DNA from: JBMYRH01 sp049602155
GTDB lineage: Bacteria; Myxococcota_A; UBA9042; PHBI01; JBMYRH01
Reading direction: 5' to 3'
Length of the DNA stretch: 64,000 nucleotides
NCBI GenBank assembly: GCA_049602155.1
Contig: JBMYRH010000002.1
Location: forward strand, 124,001 to 188,000
The position numbers and the translations under genes are program-made. This document shows positions 44,501 to 53,409 of this stretch, piece by piece; within the stretch, counting starts at the first letter, position 1, and every line of letters starts with the position of its first letter. The notes beneath the pieces are model-generated. The model did no database searches, was not told the origin of the DNA, and saw only the letters and a program-made list of their open reading frames with translations.

Positions 44501-45594
44501 GGCACGTAGCAGGCGCGAACTTCCCCGTTCGGACCGATGGTCACCAGGACATGGTCATCGTCGTGCTCTTCGCCCTCGGAGCGACCGTCGTCACCGTTCT
44601 CGGTCGAGAGCAAGCGGTACTCATTGAGCCGTGTCTTCAGCGCTGTGATGGTCTGTTGTGAGGGGAGCTGCTCCCCTCCAAAGCTCTTTCGGCCGCTCGA
44701 GATGACCGCCCAGGTCGACTCATCTGCATTGCCAAGCGCCGCGTTGAGGAAGTCGACCGTCGATGAGGTGCTCGAGCCGTGATGGCCAACCTTGAGGACG
44801 CTGGCTGTGAGGTCGACTTCGCCCGCTTGTGCGGCGCGGACGAGCTCCTCTTCTACGTGCTCTTCGGCATCCCCCATCAGCAAAATACGTCGGTCTGACC
44901 AACGGATGGAGAAGACGAGCGAGGTGTCGTTTTCGTTGCTGCTCGCGGGGAGGCCAGCGAGGCTGTCTGCCGCCCAAAGCAGCTGCGCATCGACGTAATT
45001 CCCGAAGACCTCGGTTGGCTGAAAGAGGTCGTCGGCCAGGGTGCTCCCCGAGGACATCGAAAGCGTCGCGTTCCAGGTGTCTTCTGTGGCCTGCCGTGCG
45101 TCCTCTCGGGTGCTCCAGAGCGATGAGCTGCTCGGGATGTAAGAAGGGTCGTAGTAGCGCTCGATGCGGAAGGCTGCGGCCACAGCGGGGAGGCCGCCGT
45201 AGTGATCGGCGTGGGCGTGGCTGATGACGACGGCGTCGATCGGATCATCGAGGCGTCGGCCCATCCGGATCATGTAGTCGACGACGGTCTCTCCACCGGG
45301 CGAGGAGTCGTTTAAGCCGCTCGGGCCCACGTCGATCAAGACGTCTCGGCTCTCGAACTCGGGCTCTTCAAAGTAGGGGGTCCGGATCCAAATCGCGTCA
45401 CCCTGGCCGACATCGATGACGTGCATCTGAAGGGTCTCCGCCGGGAACTCCAGCAGCTCATCGGTCGTACAGTACCCAGCGTCGGTTTGCCCTGCCCCGG
45501 TTTGGACAGAGAGGTCGGGCAGGGTCGTGTCGACGAAGCAAGCGGCGAGACACAACACGGAGAGGCCCATAAGAATGGTGCTCGCGCGAGTCAT
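44497..45594 (-). CDS. ComEC-like metallo-beta-lactamase lipoprotein
   Basis: A 365-residue protein with a lipoprotein signal (LCLAAC) and a metallo-beta-lactamase domain like the C-terminal part of ComEC: MHVIDVGQGDAIWI, SHAHADHYGGL (HxHxDH), DTSLVFSI, LLMGDAEE and LKVGHHGSSTSS. All metal ligands are present. Without the ComEC channel it is probably a secreted hydrolase or nuclease. ATG 45594 begins the signal peptide. It is translationally coupled to the SDR gene, though a functional link is not obvious. Confidence 0.85.
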   Translation of the reverse strand: MTRASTILMGLSVLCLAACFVDTTLPDLSVQTGAGQTDAGYCTTDELLEFPAETLQMHVIDVGQGDAIWIRTPYFEEPEFESRDVLIDVGPSGLNDSSPGGETVVDYMIRMGRRLDDPIDAVVISHAHADHYGGLPAVAAAFRIERYYDPSYIPSSSSLWSTREDARQATEDTWNATLSMSSGSTLADDLFQPTEVFGNYVDAQLLWAADSLAGLPASSNENDTSLVFSIRWSDRRILLMGDAEEHVEEELVRAAQAGEVDLTASVLKVGHHGSSTSSTVDFLNAALGNADESTWAVISSGRKSFGGEQLPSQQTITALKTRLNEYRLLSTENGDDGRSEGEEHDDDHVLVTIGPNGEVRACYVP

Positions 45595-45739
45595 ACAGAG
45601 GTTCTTACCACAGCGAAGGGCGATGAAATACTCTTGAGGTGCGGTGCGTTCCGAGGAGAGCTGGGCGCTCGGTTGTTTTTGACAAACGGTGACCTGAGCG
45701 TCTACTAGACCCTGCGTTGTTGCGTTTGGGAGAGTGTCC

Positions 45740-46255
45740 ATGGTCGCTAAAAGCACGTCTAAGAGAGGTCTTGTACCTCACCTGCTCTGGGCCCTCGTCG
45801 CCCTGTTCCTCATGCAAGCCGCGGGCGGCTGCATCAATTCGACGCTCCCGATGACAGACATCCCGGACAACGAGAACACCCGGGCAATTCACGCGAAAGT
45901 TGTCGCTTACAAAGAGGCGATGGAGGCGCGTGACGTGGACGCCATCATGGCGTTGGTCAGCCACCGCTACTATGAGAACGGCGGCACGACAGAGACGGAT
46001 CGCGACGACTACGGCTACGAGCAGCTCCGTGATGTGGTGCTCCCGCGCCTGCGCCAGAACGTCAAAGCGCTCCAGTACCAGGTCATCTTTCGACGGATCG
46101 AGGTCGAAGAGACGCAGGCCTTCGCGGACTACGAATTTTTCTCCCGCTTTCTCTACGTGGAGGGCGGGCGCGAGGCGTGGGATCAGAACAACGACTTCAA
46201 CCGCCTCACGTTCCGAATGGAAGACGGCGAATGGATGATCGTCGCTGGTCTGTAA
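45740..46255 (+). CDS. NTF2/SnoaL-like lipoprotein
   Basis: A 171-residue protein with a lipoprotein signal (FLMQAAGGC) and an NTF2-like cone fold (YKEAMEARDVDAIMALVSHRYYENGG, FRMEDGEWMIVAGL). The latter pattern is typical of small binding or SnoaL-type domains. It ends one base before the start of a TPR-metallopeptidase gene, so the two form an operon. The function is unknown. Confidence 0.72.
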   Translation: MVAKSTSKRGLVPHLLWALVALFLMQAAGGCINSTLPMTDIPDNENTRAIHAKVVAYKEAMEARDVDAIMALVSHRYYENGGTTETDRDDYGYEQLRDVVLPRLRQNVKALQYQVIFRRIEVEETQAFADYEFFSRFLYVEGGREAWDQNNDFNRLTFRMEDGEWMIVAGL

Positions 46256-46256
46256 G

Positions 46257-48863
46257 GTGAACGTGGCGCGCTGCGCCCTGGTCGGGCTGCTCGCTTGGCT
46301 CGCCTTTGCGCCGATGGCGCAGGCCACCGACGCCTCGTTGAAGCGCGCACGATGGGCGCTCTGGCAGTGGGATCTGGAGTCCGCTGAGCGCCACTTGAGC
46401 GAGGGCTCTCAGTCGGCGAGCGCCGATCTGCGTAAGGTGCTGAAGGCGCAGCTCTTGCTTCAGCGCAGTGACTATGAGGCAGTGGATGCGCTCCTCACGC
46501 CGATGGTCGCGGCTGCCCCGCGTGCATACGAAGCGCGGGTCGTCTTGGGCAAAGCGCTCTATGCACTCGGCGCCTCCACGCGAGCGTTCACGACCCTGGA
46601 TGCGCTGGCTACCGAGTACGGTGAGGGGCGGTTGACGTCACCACGAGAGCTGATGTGGCTGGCCGAGGCCCTCGCGATGACGGATTATCTGAAGAACGCC
46701 AATGAGATATATCAGGAGGCGGTCTCAGCGGATCCAAAGCTGTTGGACGCTAAGGTGCGTTGGGCTGAGCTCTTCACCGAGAAATACAACTACCGCGACG
46801 GTGACGAGCTACTGACCGAGGTTCAAAAGACACGCAAAGAGGATCTCCGAGCCGCCGTGGGGCGCGCGCGCATCGACATCGCGAGCGACCATGATTACGC
46901 CAAGGCACGGAGACGACTTGAGGCCGTCGTGAAGGCGTCTCCACAGCATGTGCCGGCTCACACCTTGCTGGCACGCATTGACCTTGAGAATGAGCTCACT
47001 AAGGAGGCCATCTCCCGTTTGACGAAGGTCTGCCTGAACGTGGCGCCTCGTGACCCAGAGGCGCTCGCGCTGCTCGGCGCGGCCCATGCCATCCGGGACG
47101 ATATGCCGGCGTTTCATCGGGTGGAGAAGCGCGCTTTGGCCCTGAACCCTGGGTTCGCCTCGTTTTACACGACCATCAGCGAGCACCTGAGCCGGGTTCA
47201 TCGCTACAAAGAGGCCGCGGCGCTGGATCGCAAGGCGCTCGCGCTAAACCCAAGGCACTGGAAAGCCTATGTGAACCTTGGGATTGGGCTCAGCAGGCTG
47301 GGGGATGACGAGGGCGCGCAGCGGGTGCTGAATCAGGCCTTTGATGGTGACCCCTTCGATGTTCGGACCTTTAACCTCCTCGACCAGTTTTATGACGGAC
47401 CGATTCGCGAATACGACTGGCTGGAGGTCGCGCCGATGCGCGTCCGCGTCCACCGTGAGGAGCGCAGCGTGCTGGGGCGCTATGTCCCGCCGCTCCTGAA
47501 AGAGGCGTATGCCCACCTCTCGTCCAAGTATGGTTTGAGCCCAGAGCTACCGATCCACGTGGAGATCTATCGCGACCCTCAGCTCTTCGCTGTGAAGTCG
47601 GTGGGGCTGCCTGGTCTCGCCGCGCACGGGATCTGCTTTGGCCATGTGATCACCAGTCGCTCGCCGAACACCGGGGACTTCAATTGGGCCGAAGTCCTTT
47701 GGCACGAGCTGAGCCATGTCTTTCATATCCAGCTCTCGAAGAGCCGCGTGCCGCGGTGGTTTACCGAGGGGCTCGCGGTCTACGAAGCCACCGAGGGGCG
47801 CCCTGAGTGGCAGCGCGAGATGGACGAGACGCTGCTCGCTTACCGAAAGGCGGAGCGGCTGCGCGGGGTCGCCGATTTCAACCTCGCGTTTACCCGGGCG
47901 CGCTCCATGCAGGACATGCTAGTCGCCTACTATCACGCCTACCGTATGGCTGAGTTCATCGCGACCACCTACGGCACGCCGCGGATGAAGCAGATGTTGG
48001 TGTTGTGGGGGGAGAAGCGCACCACCGCAGAGGTCTTTAAGCGTGGGTTGGGGGTTCGAGCCTTAGAGGCCTTCGATGCCAGCTTCTTTGCATGGCTTGA
48101 TGAGAAGCTCGCCCCCCTGAGCAAGGCGTTTCGGTTGGACGCTACGCTTGTCGCCTCCGAGGCACCCAAGCGGGGTACGCAGGCCGACGCACACCCGACA
48201 CGCGAGGCGGATCAGGTCGCTGCGGCGGTGGCTTGGCTTGGACAAGGCGATCTGGCCAAGTCACTCGGGTATGCTGAGCGGGCCTTGGCGCTGAACGCGA
48301 CTGCCCCTCGCGCGCTGATGGTTCGAGCGACGGTGCGCCTTGAGAAGGGCGATGGCGCTGGAGCCGCGACAGATCTCAAGGCGATCTTAAGTCAGGGGTT
48401 TGACGGCCCAGAGCTGCAGCGCCTGATGGCACGGGCGACCCGGGTCACTGGCGATGTCCCCGGCGCCATCACCCACCTGAAGCGGTCGCTGGCACAGGAC
48501 CCCACCCAGGGCAGCCTCTATCATGCCCTCATCAGCCTCTTGAAGGGCGAGGGCCGAGAGAAAGAGGTCTATGAATGGCGAGGCCGAGCGGTCGCGATCG
48601 ATCAGGGTAACGTCGGGCTCGTCACTGGGCTCTTGTCCGAGGCGGAGCGCTTCGGCGCCAGCAAGGAGGATGTCCTCAAGTGGGGAGAGTTGGGGAACCA
48701 CATCGCCCCATTCTCCGCGGCCCATCATGCGCTCTTCGCGCGCGAGTTGAGCCGGTTAAAAGAGGCTAAGAGGGCGCGCTATGAGGCGGAGTCAGCGTTG
48801 CTCATCGATCCAGAGCATGCGGCCGCCAAGGCCGTGCTTGAGGGCTTGCCTCCGTCGCCTTAG
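46257..48863 (+). CDS. TPR protein with gluzincin (peptidase MA-like) domain
   Basis: The 868-residue secreted protein has a signal peptide (ending near AQA), an N-terminal block of TPR repeats (about residues 25-370), a zinc-metallopeptidase domain with HELSHVFH near residue 483 and a following GLAVYE glutamate, and a C-terminal TPR block. The HExxH plus downstream Glu pattern matches gluzincins of the peptidase MA superfamily. It probably acts in the periplasm or at the envelope; its target is unknown. GTG 46257 is close to the preceding lipoprotein stop. Confidence 0.83.
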   Translation: MNVARCALVGLLAWLAFAPMAQATDASLKRARWALWQWDLESAERHLSEGSQSASADLRKVLKAQLLLQRSDYEAVDALLTPMVAAAPRAYEARVVLGKALYALGASTRAFTTLDALATEYGEGRLTSPRELMWLAEALAMTDYLKNANEIYQEAVSADPKLLDAKVRWAELFTEKYNYRDGDELLTEVQKTRKEDLRAAVGRARIDIASDHDYAKARRRLEAVVKASPQHVPAHTLLARIDLENELTKEAISRLTKVCLNVAPRDPEALALLGAAHAIRDDMPAFHRVEKRALALNPGFASFYTTISEHLSRVHRYKEAAALDRKALALNPRHWKAYVNLGIGLSRLGDDEGAQRVLNQAFDGDPFDVRTFNLLDQFYDGPIREYDWLEVAPMRVRVHREERSVLGRYVPPLLKEAYAHLSSKYGLSPELPIHVEIYRDPQLFAVKSVGLPGLAAHGICFGHVITSRSPNTGDFNWAEVLWHELSHVFHIQLSKSRVPRWFTEGLAVYEATEGRPEWQREMDETLLAYRKAERLRGVADFNLAFTRARSMQDMLVAYYHAYRMAEFIATTYGTPRMKQMLVLWGEKRTTAEVFKRGLGVRALEAFDASFFAWLDEKLAPLSKAFRLDATLVASEAPKRGTQADAHPTREADQVAAAVAWLGQGDLAKSLGYAERALALNATAPRALMVRATVRLEKGDGAGAATDLKAILSQGFDGPELQRLMARATRVTGDVPGAITHLKRSLAQDPTQGSLYHALISLLKGEGREKEVYEWRGRAVAIDQGNVGLVTGLLSEAERFGASKEDVLKWGELGNHIAPFSAAHHALFARELSRLKEAKRARYEAESALLIDPEHAAAKAVLEGLPPSP

Positions 48864-50023
48864 AGCCCCTGAATCTTCGCGAGGATCTCGCGCATGATCT
48901 CGCTCGTCCCGCCGCCGATGGTGATGAGCCGCGTGTCGCGCCAGAAGCGACTGACCGGGTACTCCTCCATGTAGCCTGCGCCACCGTGGAGCTGTAAGCA
49001 GCGATCCGCGACCTTGACGGCCAGCTCACCACAGATGAGCTTCGCCATGGAGATCTCTCTCGAGGCGTTTTGTCCACGGACGGTGAGGTCGACTGCGCGG
49101 TAGGCTAGGGAGCGCGCCGCCTCGATCTCAGCCTCAAGCTGGACGATCATGTGGCGGACGGTCTGGAAGCCCATCAGCGTCTTGCCGAAGGCGTTGCGGT
49201 CCTTACAGAACTGCACCGTCTGATCCAGCATGCGCTGTGCCCCGGCGACGGAGGTCAGGGCTCCGACGAGCCGCTCCCCCTGGAAGTTCTGCATGATGTA
49301 GTAGAAGCCGGCATTCTCACTGCCAAGGAGGTTCTTCGCCGGGATTCGGCAATCCTCGAAGAAGATCTCGGCGGTGTCAGAGCAGTGGTTGCCGACCTTC
49401 TCTAGCTTGCGCGTGACCTTGAATCCGGGCGTATCCGTAGGGAAGAGCATCAGGCTGATGCCCCCAAACCCAGGGCCGCCGGTGCGCACGGCCAAAGTGA
49501 TGAAGTCAGCCCGAGTCCCGTTCGTGATGTAGGTCTTCGCGCCATTGATGACGTAGTCGTCCCCCGAGCGGACTGCCTTCGTCTGGATGCCTGCGACGTC
49601 ACTGCCCGCGTTGGGCTCTGAGACACCTAGGGCTGCGATGGCCTGTCCGGCGACAGCCGGTGCCCCGAAGTTGCGCTTATGGTAGTCGGTGCCGATCTCG
49701 TGGATGATCGGCGTGGCCATGTCGGTTTGGACCAGCATGGCCATCGTCAACCCAGCCATGCCGCAGCTCACCATCTCCTCTGCGTAGGCGGTCGTGAACC
49801 ACCAATCGAGCCCGAGCCCCCCGTACTCTTCGGGGACGCGGATGCCTAAGAGGCCCAGCTCTGCGGCGCGGTCGAACACTTCCCGTGGGAACAAGCGGGC
49901 GGCTTCCCACTCTTCCGTGTGAGGCGCGAGCTCATTCTCGCACCATTCGCGGACGGTGCGGCGGAGCATCTCGTGCTCGTCAGTGAACTGGGGGTAGCTG
50001 CGGTAACGAATGGCCTGCGACAT
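48860..50023 (-). CDS. Acyl-CoA dehydrogenase
   Basis: FAD enzyme that introduces a double bond into acyl-CoA. The 387-residue protein has ALGVSEPNAGSDVAG, YITNGTRADF, RNAFGKTLMGFQTVRHM, and the C-terminal LHGGAGYMEEYPVSRFWRDTRL block with the catalytic Glu position near GYMEEYP. It is a full-length, ordinary family member and is not close to the one at 36357. ATG 50023 follows GGAGGT at eight bases. It overlaps the opposite TPR-peptidase gene by four bases. Its 5' leader is long and carries DnaA-box-like sites. Confidence 0.92.
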   Translation of the reverse strand: MSQAIRYRSYPQFTDEHEMLRRTVREWCENELAPHTEEWEAARLFPREVFDRAAELGLLGIRVPEEYGGLGLDWWFTTAYAEEMVSCGMAGLTMAMLVQTDMATPIIHEIGTDYHKRNFGAPAVAGQAIAALGVSEPNAGSDVAGIQTKAVRSGDDYVINGAKTYITNGTRADFITLAVRTGGPGFGGISLMLFPTDTPGFKVTRKLEKVGNHCSDTAEIFFEDCRIPAKNLLGSENAGFYYIMQNFQGERLVGALTSVAGAQRMLDQTVQFCKDRNAFGKTLMGFQTVRHMIVQLEAEIEAARSLAYRAVDLTVRGQNASREISMAKLICGELAVKVADRCLQLHGGAGYMEEYPVSRFWRDTRLITIGGGTSEIMREILAKIQGL

Positions 50024-50354
50024 GAAATGAACCTCCGACCAGCACAATACCCCCGAGTCGCGAAGGCCGACAAGCCATCACGGAAATACACAGGTTTTCC
50101 ACAGGCTTAAAGCCGCAGATTCTGACGCTGTGATACGCGCAGGGGACGGGTGCACCGCCAGGCACAGCATAGATGTCCACGAGTTATCCACAGGGGCTGT
50201 GGAAGCTCGGAGCTGCCGCGACGGATTTGTATCACGAGAGGGTCGGGTAGCTATCGAACGCAACAATGGGGGTCAAGCCCTCAAATGGAGGTGCGTCAAA
50301 TTTTTTGTAAGTGACTTGGAATGATTAAGCTTTTTTGCAAAACGATGCACTGCG
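50024..50354. other. Intergenic leader with DnaA-box-like sites
   Basis: This 331-base stretch has no gene. It holds TTTTCCACA at 50095, a perfect TTATCCACA at 50184 and, on the other strand, GCTTCCACA at 50198-50206, then an A/T-rich block near 50297-50345. It is either the control region of the acyl-CoA dehydrogenase gene or a DnaA-binding locus; it lacks the dnaA/dnaN neighbours of a typical origin. Confidence 0.5.
50248..50276 (-). promoter_or_regulatory. Probable promoter of acyl-CoA dehydrogenase gene
   Basis: On the minus strand, TTGACC (50276-50271), a 17-base spacer and TAGCTA (50253-50248). Transcription would begin about 220 bases before the start codon, placing the DnaA-box-like sites in the leader. 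Confidence 0.4.
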
Positions 50355-51131
50355 TCACGACGTTAATGAAAACAGGCGGTTGGCGTTCTCTGTCGTGTGA
50401 TTGGCGATCGTCTCAATCGAGGCGTTTCGGATCGCAGCGATCGCCTCTACGACCTTGGCGACGAAGGCTGGCTCGTTGCGTGTGCCTCGGTGCGGATGAG
50501 GTGCGAGGTAGGGGCTGTCGGTCTCGACGAGGAGTCGATCAAGAGGCGCATCTTTCACCACGGCAGGGAGATCTCCTGCGCGTTTAAAGGTCAGGATCCC
50601 CGTGATCCCGAGGTGAAACCCGAGCTCAAGGTAGTCCCGTGCGTCTTGCTCGGTCCCTGTGAAGCAGTGCACGACGCCCCCCACTTCATGGGCATGCTCC
50701 TCGGCGAGGATCGCTTTGGCCTCCTCGTGCGCGTCACGGATGTGGAGGACGAGCGGGAGGGCTCGATCACGCCCCATGCGGATGAACTGGCGAAATGCCT
50801 CACGCTGCGCGTCTCTGGGGCTCGTGTCATAGAAGAAGTCGAGGCCGGTCTCGCCGATCGCGACGACCTTGGGGTCTTTCGCGCGCTCCGAGATCGCTCG
50901 GAGCGTCTCGGCATCACAGGCGTCGGCGTGGTGAGGGTGTACGCCGACCGAGGCCCAAAGGTGGTCGTGTTGGCGCACGAGTTCAAGGGCCCGGTCGCAG
51001 TCGCTTAAGGCCCCCCCTGCGCCGATCACGATCATCTGGCTGACCTCAGCCTCCGCGGCCCGCGCGATGACGGCGTCGCGGTCTTCGTCGAAGCGCTCGG
51101 TGTCGATGTGGCAGTGACTGTCTGTGATCAT
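50355..51131 (-). CDS. tatD: TatD-family metal-dependent DNase
   Basis: A 258-residue TIM-barrel hydrolase with the HCHID metal ligands near the start, the GETGLDFFY motif, VLHIRDAHEE, HCFTG and LLVETDSPYLAP. TatD proteins are 3'-5' exonucleases in DNA quality control. The ATG overlaps the holB stop (ATGA), a pairing also seen in other bacteria. Confidence 0.93.
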   Translation of the reverse strand: MITDSHCHIDTERFDEDRDAVIARAAEAEVSQMIVIGAGGALSDCDRALELVRQHDHLWASVGVHPHHADACDAETLRAISERAKDPKVVAIGETGLDFFYDTSPRDAQREAFRQFIRMGRDRALPLVLHIRDAHEEAKAILAEEHAHEVGGVVHCFTGTEQDARDYLELGFHLGITGILTFKRAGDLPAVVKDAPLDRLLVETDSPYLAPHPHRGTRNEPAFVAKVVEAIAAIRNASIETIANHTTENANRLFSLTS

Positions 51132-52204
51132 GGGACGACCCCTGTGCGTGCGCCTTCAAGCCCAGGCAGGGCGGTGAGCGCGATGACCAGTCGCTCGAGA
51201 GAGACCTTGAGGTTGAGGTTCCGGCGCAGGATGCCGCGCTCTGTCTCCTCGATGAGCTCAAGGCGCAGCATCAGCGCACGCTCTCCGTAGCGCACAGCGA
51301 AGGGGCCGCTGATGGTCTCTTTGAGGCGAGGGAGCGAGAGCGGACTCTCTGCACCGACGCGAATGAGGAGCGCATCACGATAGACCCGTCGCAGCAGGTC
51401 AAAGAGGGTGCGCAGGCTCGCCTTGTGCTCCGCGAGCTCGTTCGCGAGCTCAATGGCAGGGCGGATCGCCCCCGGGGGGAGCTCGGCCAGCGCAGCGAGG
51501 AGTGTGTCGCGCTCCTGCATGACCGGATCGTCGAGGAGGGTGAGCCCTGCACCGAGGCTCCCTTCGGCCATCGCGGCGGCAGCGCTCGCTGTGGGGCCGT
51601 CCACGTCAAAGCGCTCCACCAGACCCCGAGCGACCTCGGCGTCTTGGAGGGGGCTAAACGCGATCCGCTGGCATCGTGAACGGATGGTGGTGAGCAGCGC
51701 ATCGGCTTGTGAGCTGATCACGATAAAGCGGGTCCGAGACGGAGGCTCCTCAAGGACCTTCAGGAGGGCATTGGCGGCCGGCGGCGTGAGCGCCTCAGCC
51801 GGGTCGATCAGCACGAAGCGGAAGGCCGCCTCAATGGGCGGGAAGGGGACGACTCGGCGTACCTCCCGGACAGCCTCGATCTTCAGCGCCCGCTCGCCCT
51901 CACCGAGGGTCAACGGGAGCAAGTCTGGGTGGGTGTTCGGCGCTGTGAGATCATCGGGCAGCAGGCGACGACAGCTACGACATGAACCGCAGCTGTCTAT
52001 CCGCCTCCCCTCACCGTCTGTCGGCGCCTTACCGACGCAATTGACCATGGCGATGAACGCACGGGCGAGGTGGTATTTACCGACCCCTCTGGGGCCAGCA
52101 AAGAGGTAGGCGTGGTGGACGGTTTCGCTGGCATTGGCGGCGATGAGCGCCTCACGTACGGCCTCGTGCCCGATATGGTTCGACATCGACATGTCGCGCA
52201 GCAT
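51128..52204 (-). CDS. holB: DNA polymerase III subunit delta prime
   Basis: Clamp-loader subunit of about 358 residues. Evidence is the N-terminal AYLFAGPRGVGK, the zinc module CGSCRSCRRLL, VRFVLIDPAEALTPPAANALLKVLEEPPSR-type core (ALTPPAANALLK, LEEPPSRTRFI) and the SRCQRIAF sensor piece. The P-loop ends in GKY rather than GK[ST], common in the inactive delta prime. ATG 52204 is chosen, though two nearby in-frame ATGs (52192, 52186) are equally possible and no strong ribosome site is seen. It is coupled to tatD. Confidence 0.88.
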   Translation of the reverse strand: MLRDMSMSNHIGHEAVREALIAANASETVHHAYLFAGPRGVGKYHLARAFIAMVNCVGKAPTDGEGRRIDSCGSCRSCRRLLPDDLTAPNTHPDLLPLTLGEGERALKIEAVREVRRVVPFPPIEAAFRFVLIDPAEALTPPAANALLKVLEEPPSRTRFIVISSQADALLTTIRSRCQRIAFSPLQDAEVARGLVERFDVDGPTASAAAAMAEGSLGAGLTLLDDPVMQERDTLLAALAELPPGAIRPAIELANELAEHKASLRTLFDLLRRVYRDALLIRVGAESPLSLPRLKETISGPFAVRYGERALMLRLELIEETERGILRRNLNLKVSLERLVIALTALPGLEGARTGVVP

Positions 52205-52372
52205 ACCCGCAGGCAGGGCGCTCGGGAACCGCGAACCGGTTAGATTCGAGCTGGCCCGCTCCTGAGCTGGCCTCGGTGAATTAAAATGCCCCACGCGGCG
52301 GGGGATAACGCCGGGCGGGGCAGGGTTGGGCAACTCCTTGGAGGGTCATGTTGCCCGGTCAGATCTCGTGTC

Positions 52373-52843
52373 TCAGGCCTTCTTGGCCTTCTTCTCGAGA
52401 GCTGCCACACGCTTGGTCAGCTTGGTCACCGTCGACTTCGTCGCCGCGCCGTTCGCCTTGGTCTTGATCTCTTTCAGCGTGGCTAGCTCTGCGGTCACGG
52501 TTGCCAACTCATCGCGCAAGGCGCTCAGCTCTTCCGAGTTGACCAAGCCCAGCTTGTCGATGGTCTCTTTCGTGATGCGCCCGACTTGCTCAGTCAGCTC
52601 CGAGACCTTCAGCTTGCCGACGAGATCGTCCATGTTGAGCTGCTTGCCGAGGCCTTGAAGACGGACCAGGCCGTCCTCCTCGACGCGCTTGACGAAGTCG
52701 CGAGCGTCCTTCTCGGCGCCTTGTAGACGCGTGTTGACCTGCGCAAATGCATCGCTCCAGATCTGCTCAGCTTCCTTGAATCGAGCCTGGACGGTGGTCT
52801 TGGTCTCGCTCCACACCTTCTTCAATCCGTTCTCAGTCGCCAT
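52373..52843 (-). CDS. Phasin-like / PHA granule-associated protein
   Basis: A 156-residue, mostly helical protein with repeated amphipathic coiled-coil stretches and a C-terminal Lys/Ala tail (ALEKKAKKA), as in phasins and PhaF/PhaI-type granule proteins. The function in PHA storage is inferred from the pattern only; no PHA synthase is in the window. ATG 52843 follows GGGAG; an upstream in-frame ATG at 52912 has no ribosome site. Two matched inverted repeats sit around its promoter, which fits control by a PhaR- or TetR-like repressor. Confidence 0.6.
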   Translation of the reverse strand: MATENGLKKVWSETKTTVQARFKEAEQIWSDAFAQVNTRLQGAEKDARDFVKRVEEDGLVRLQGLGKQLNMDDLVGKLKVSELTEQVGRITKETIDKLGLVNSEELSALRDELATVTAELATLKEIKTKANGAATKSTVTKLTKRVAALEKKAKKA

Positions 52844-52923
52844 GTCGTCTTCTCCCGTCAGGCGCTTGCCCGACTCGTCATCTACCAAGGTCGAGGCGCG
52901 GTACTGCGTCATCGACAGGAGAA

Positions 52924-52952
52924 GAAATAACGCACCGCGTTATACGGGTCAA
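52924..52952 (-). promoter_or_regulatory. Promoter of phasin-like gene
   Basis: On the minus strand, TTGACC (52952-52947), a 17-base spacer and TATTTC (52929-52924). Operator-like repeats overlap the -10 and lie just upstream of the -35. Confidence 0.5.
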
Positions 52953-52975
52953 GTTGTTTTAACGCGGCGCGTTAT
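52927..52975. promoter_or_regulatory. Two matched operator-like inverted repeats
   Basis: ATAACGC-ACC-GCGTTAT at 52927-52943 and TTAACGC-GGC-GCGTTAT at 52959-52975. They share arms and spacer length, and their centres are 32 bases apart, about three helical turns, so two dimers could bind the same face. Confidence 0.7.
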
Positions 52976-53003
52976 CGGTGGTCCGCGGATGTGTCACTGC
53001 TAG

Positions 53004-53072
53004 CCATGACGCATGGGTTGTTTGTGCGTCATGGGGGGGCGTGAGGCGCGTCATGGCGTGCAGCATGACGCG
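53004..53072. repeat. Two tandem inverted repeats of ATGACGC
   Basis: Repeat 1: ten-base arms CCATGACGCA and TGCGTCATGG (53004-53034), 11-base loop. Repeat 2: nine-base arms CGCGTCATG and CATGACGCG (53047-53072), 8-base loop. They lie right after the stop of the small membrane gene and upstream of the phasin-like gene. No T-run follows, so they are not plain intrinsic terminators. Confidence 0.65.
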
Positions 53073-53094
53073 GCCCCTTGTCCAAGCGAGGGGC

Positions 53095-53409
53095 TCAGAG
53101 GCTCTTCTTTACCCGCTTGATCTGGATACGTTTGCGTGCGGGCTGAGGGGTGTCCAGGCTCCCCTCGACACGAGGCCCCTCATCCATGGGCGGTGGGGCT
53201 AGGCTTGAAAAGCAAGCTGCAGCGCCGGTCGCGACTTGCCCCCAGAACGCCAAGAGGCCCCCGAGCAACAGAGAGGCCATGAAGAGATGTGACCACGTGT
53301 TTCGTGGCCTCCTGGTAGCGGTGCGGCCGTGTCGTCGACGCCGTCCTCGTCTCCGAGAGCTCGCCGTGTCGGGTGCGACGTCCTCTGGAGCGCTGTCGAC
53401 CTCGTTCAC
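53095..53409 (-). CDS. Small single-helix membrane protein with basic ends
   Basis: A 104-residue protein with a basic N-terminal cytoplasmic region (RRRGRRRRHGR), one membrane helix (about residues 40-62) and a basic tail. Its ATG overlaps the stop of the upstream gene by four bases (ATGA). The family is unknown. It is the last gene of a three-gene minus-strand operon. Confidence 0.6.
   Translation of the reverse strand: MNEVDSAPEDVAPDTASSRRRGRRRRHGRTATRRPRNTWSHLFMASLLLGGLLAFWGQVATGAAACFSSLAPPPMDEGPRVEGSLDTPQPARKRIQIKRVKKSL

Noticed and set aside
50024..50354. Chromosomal replication origin
   Set aside because: DnaA-like boxes and an A/T-rich block are present, but dnaA, dnaN and other origin neighbours are not; kept only as a leader with DnaA-box-like sites.
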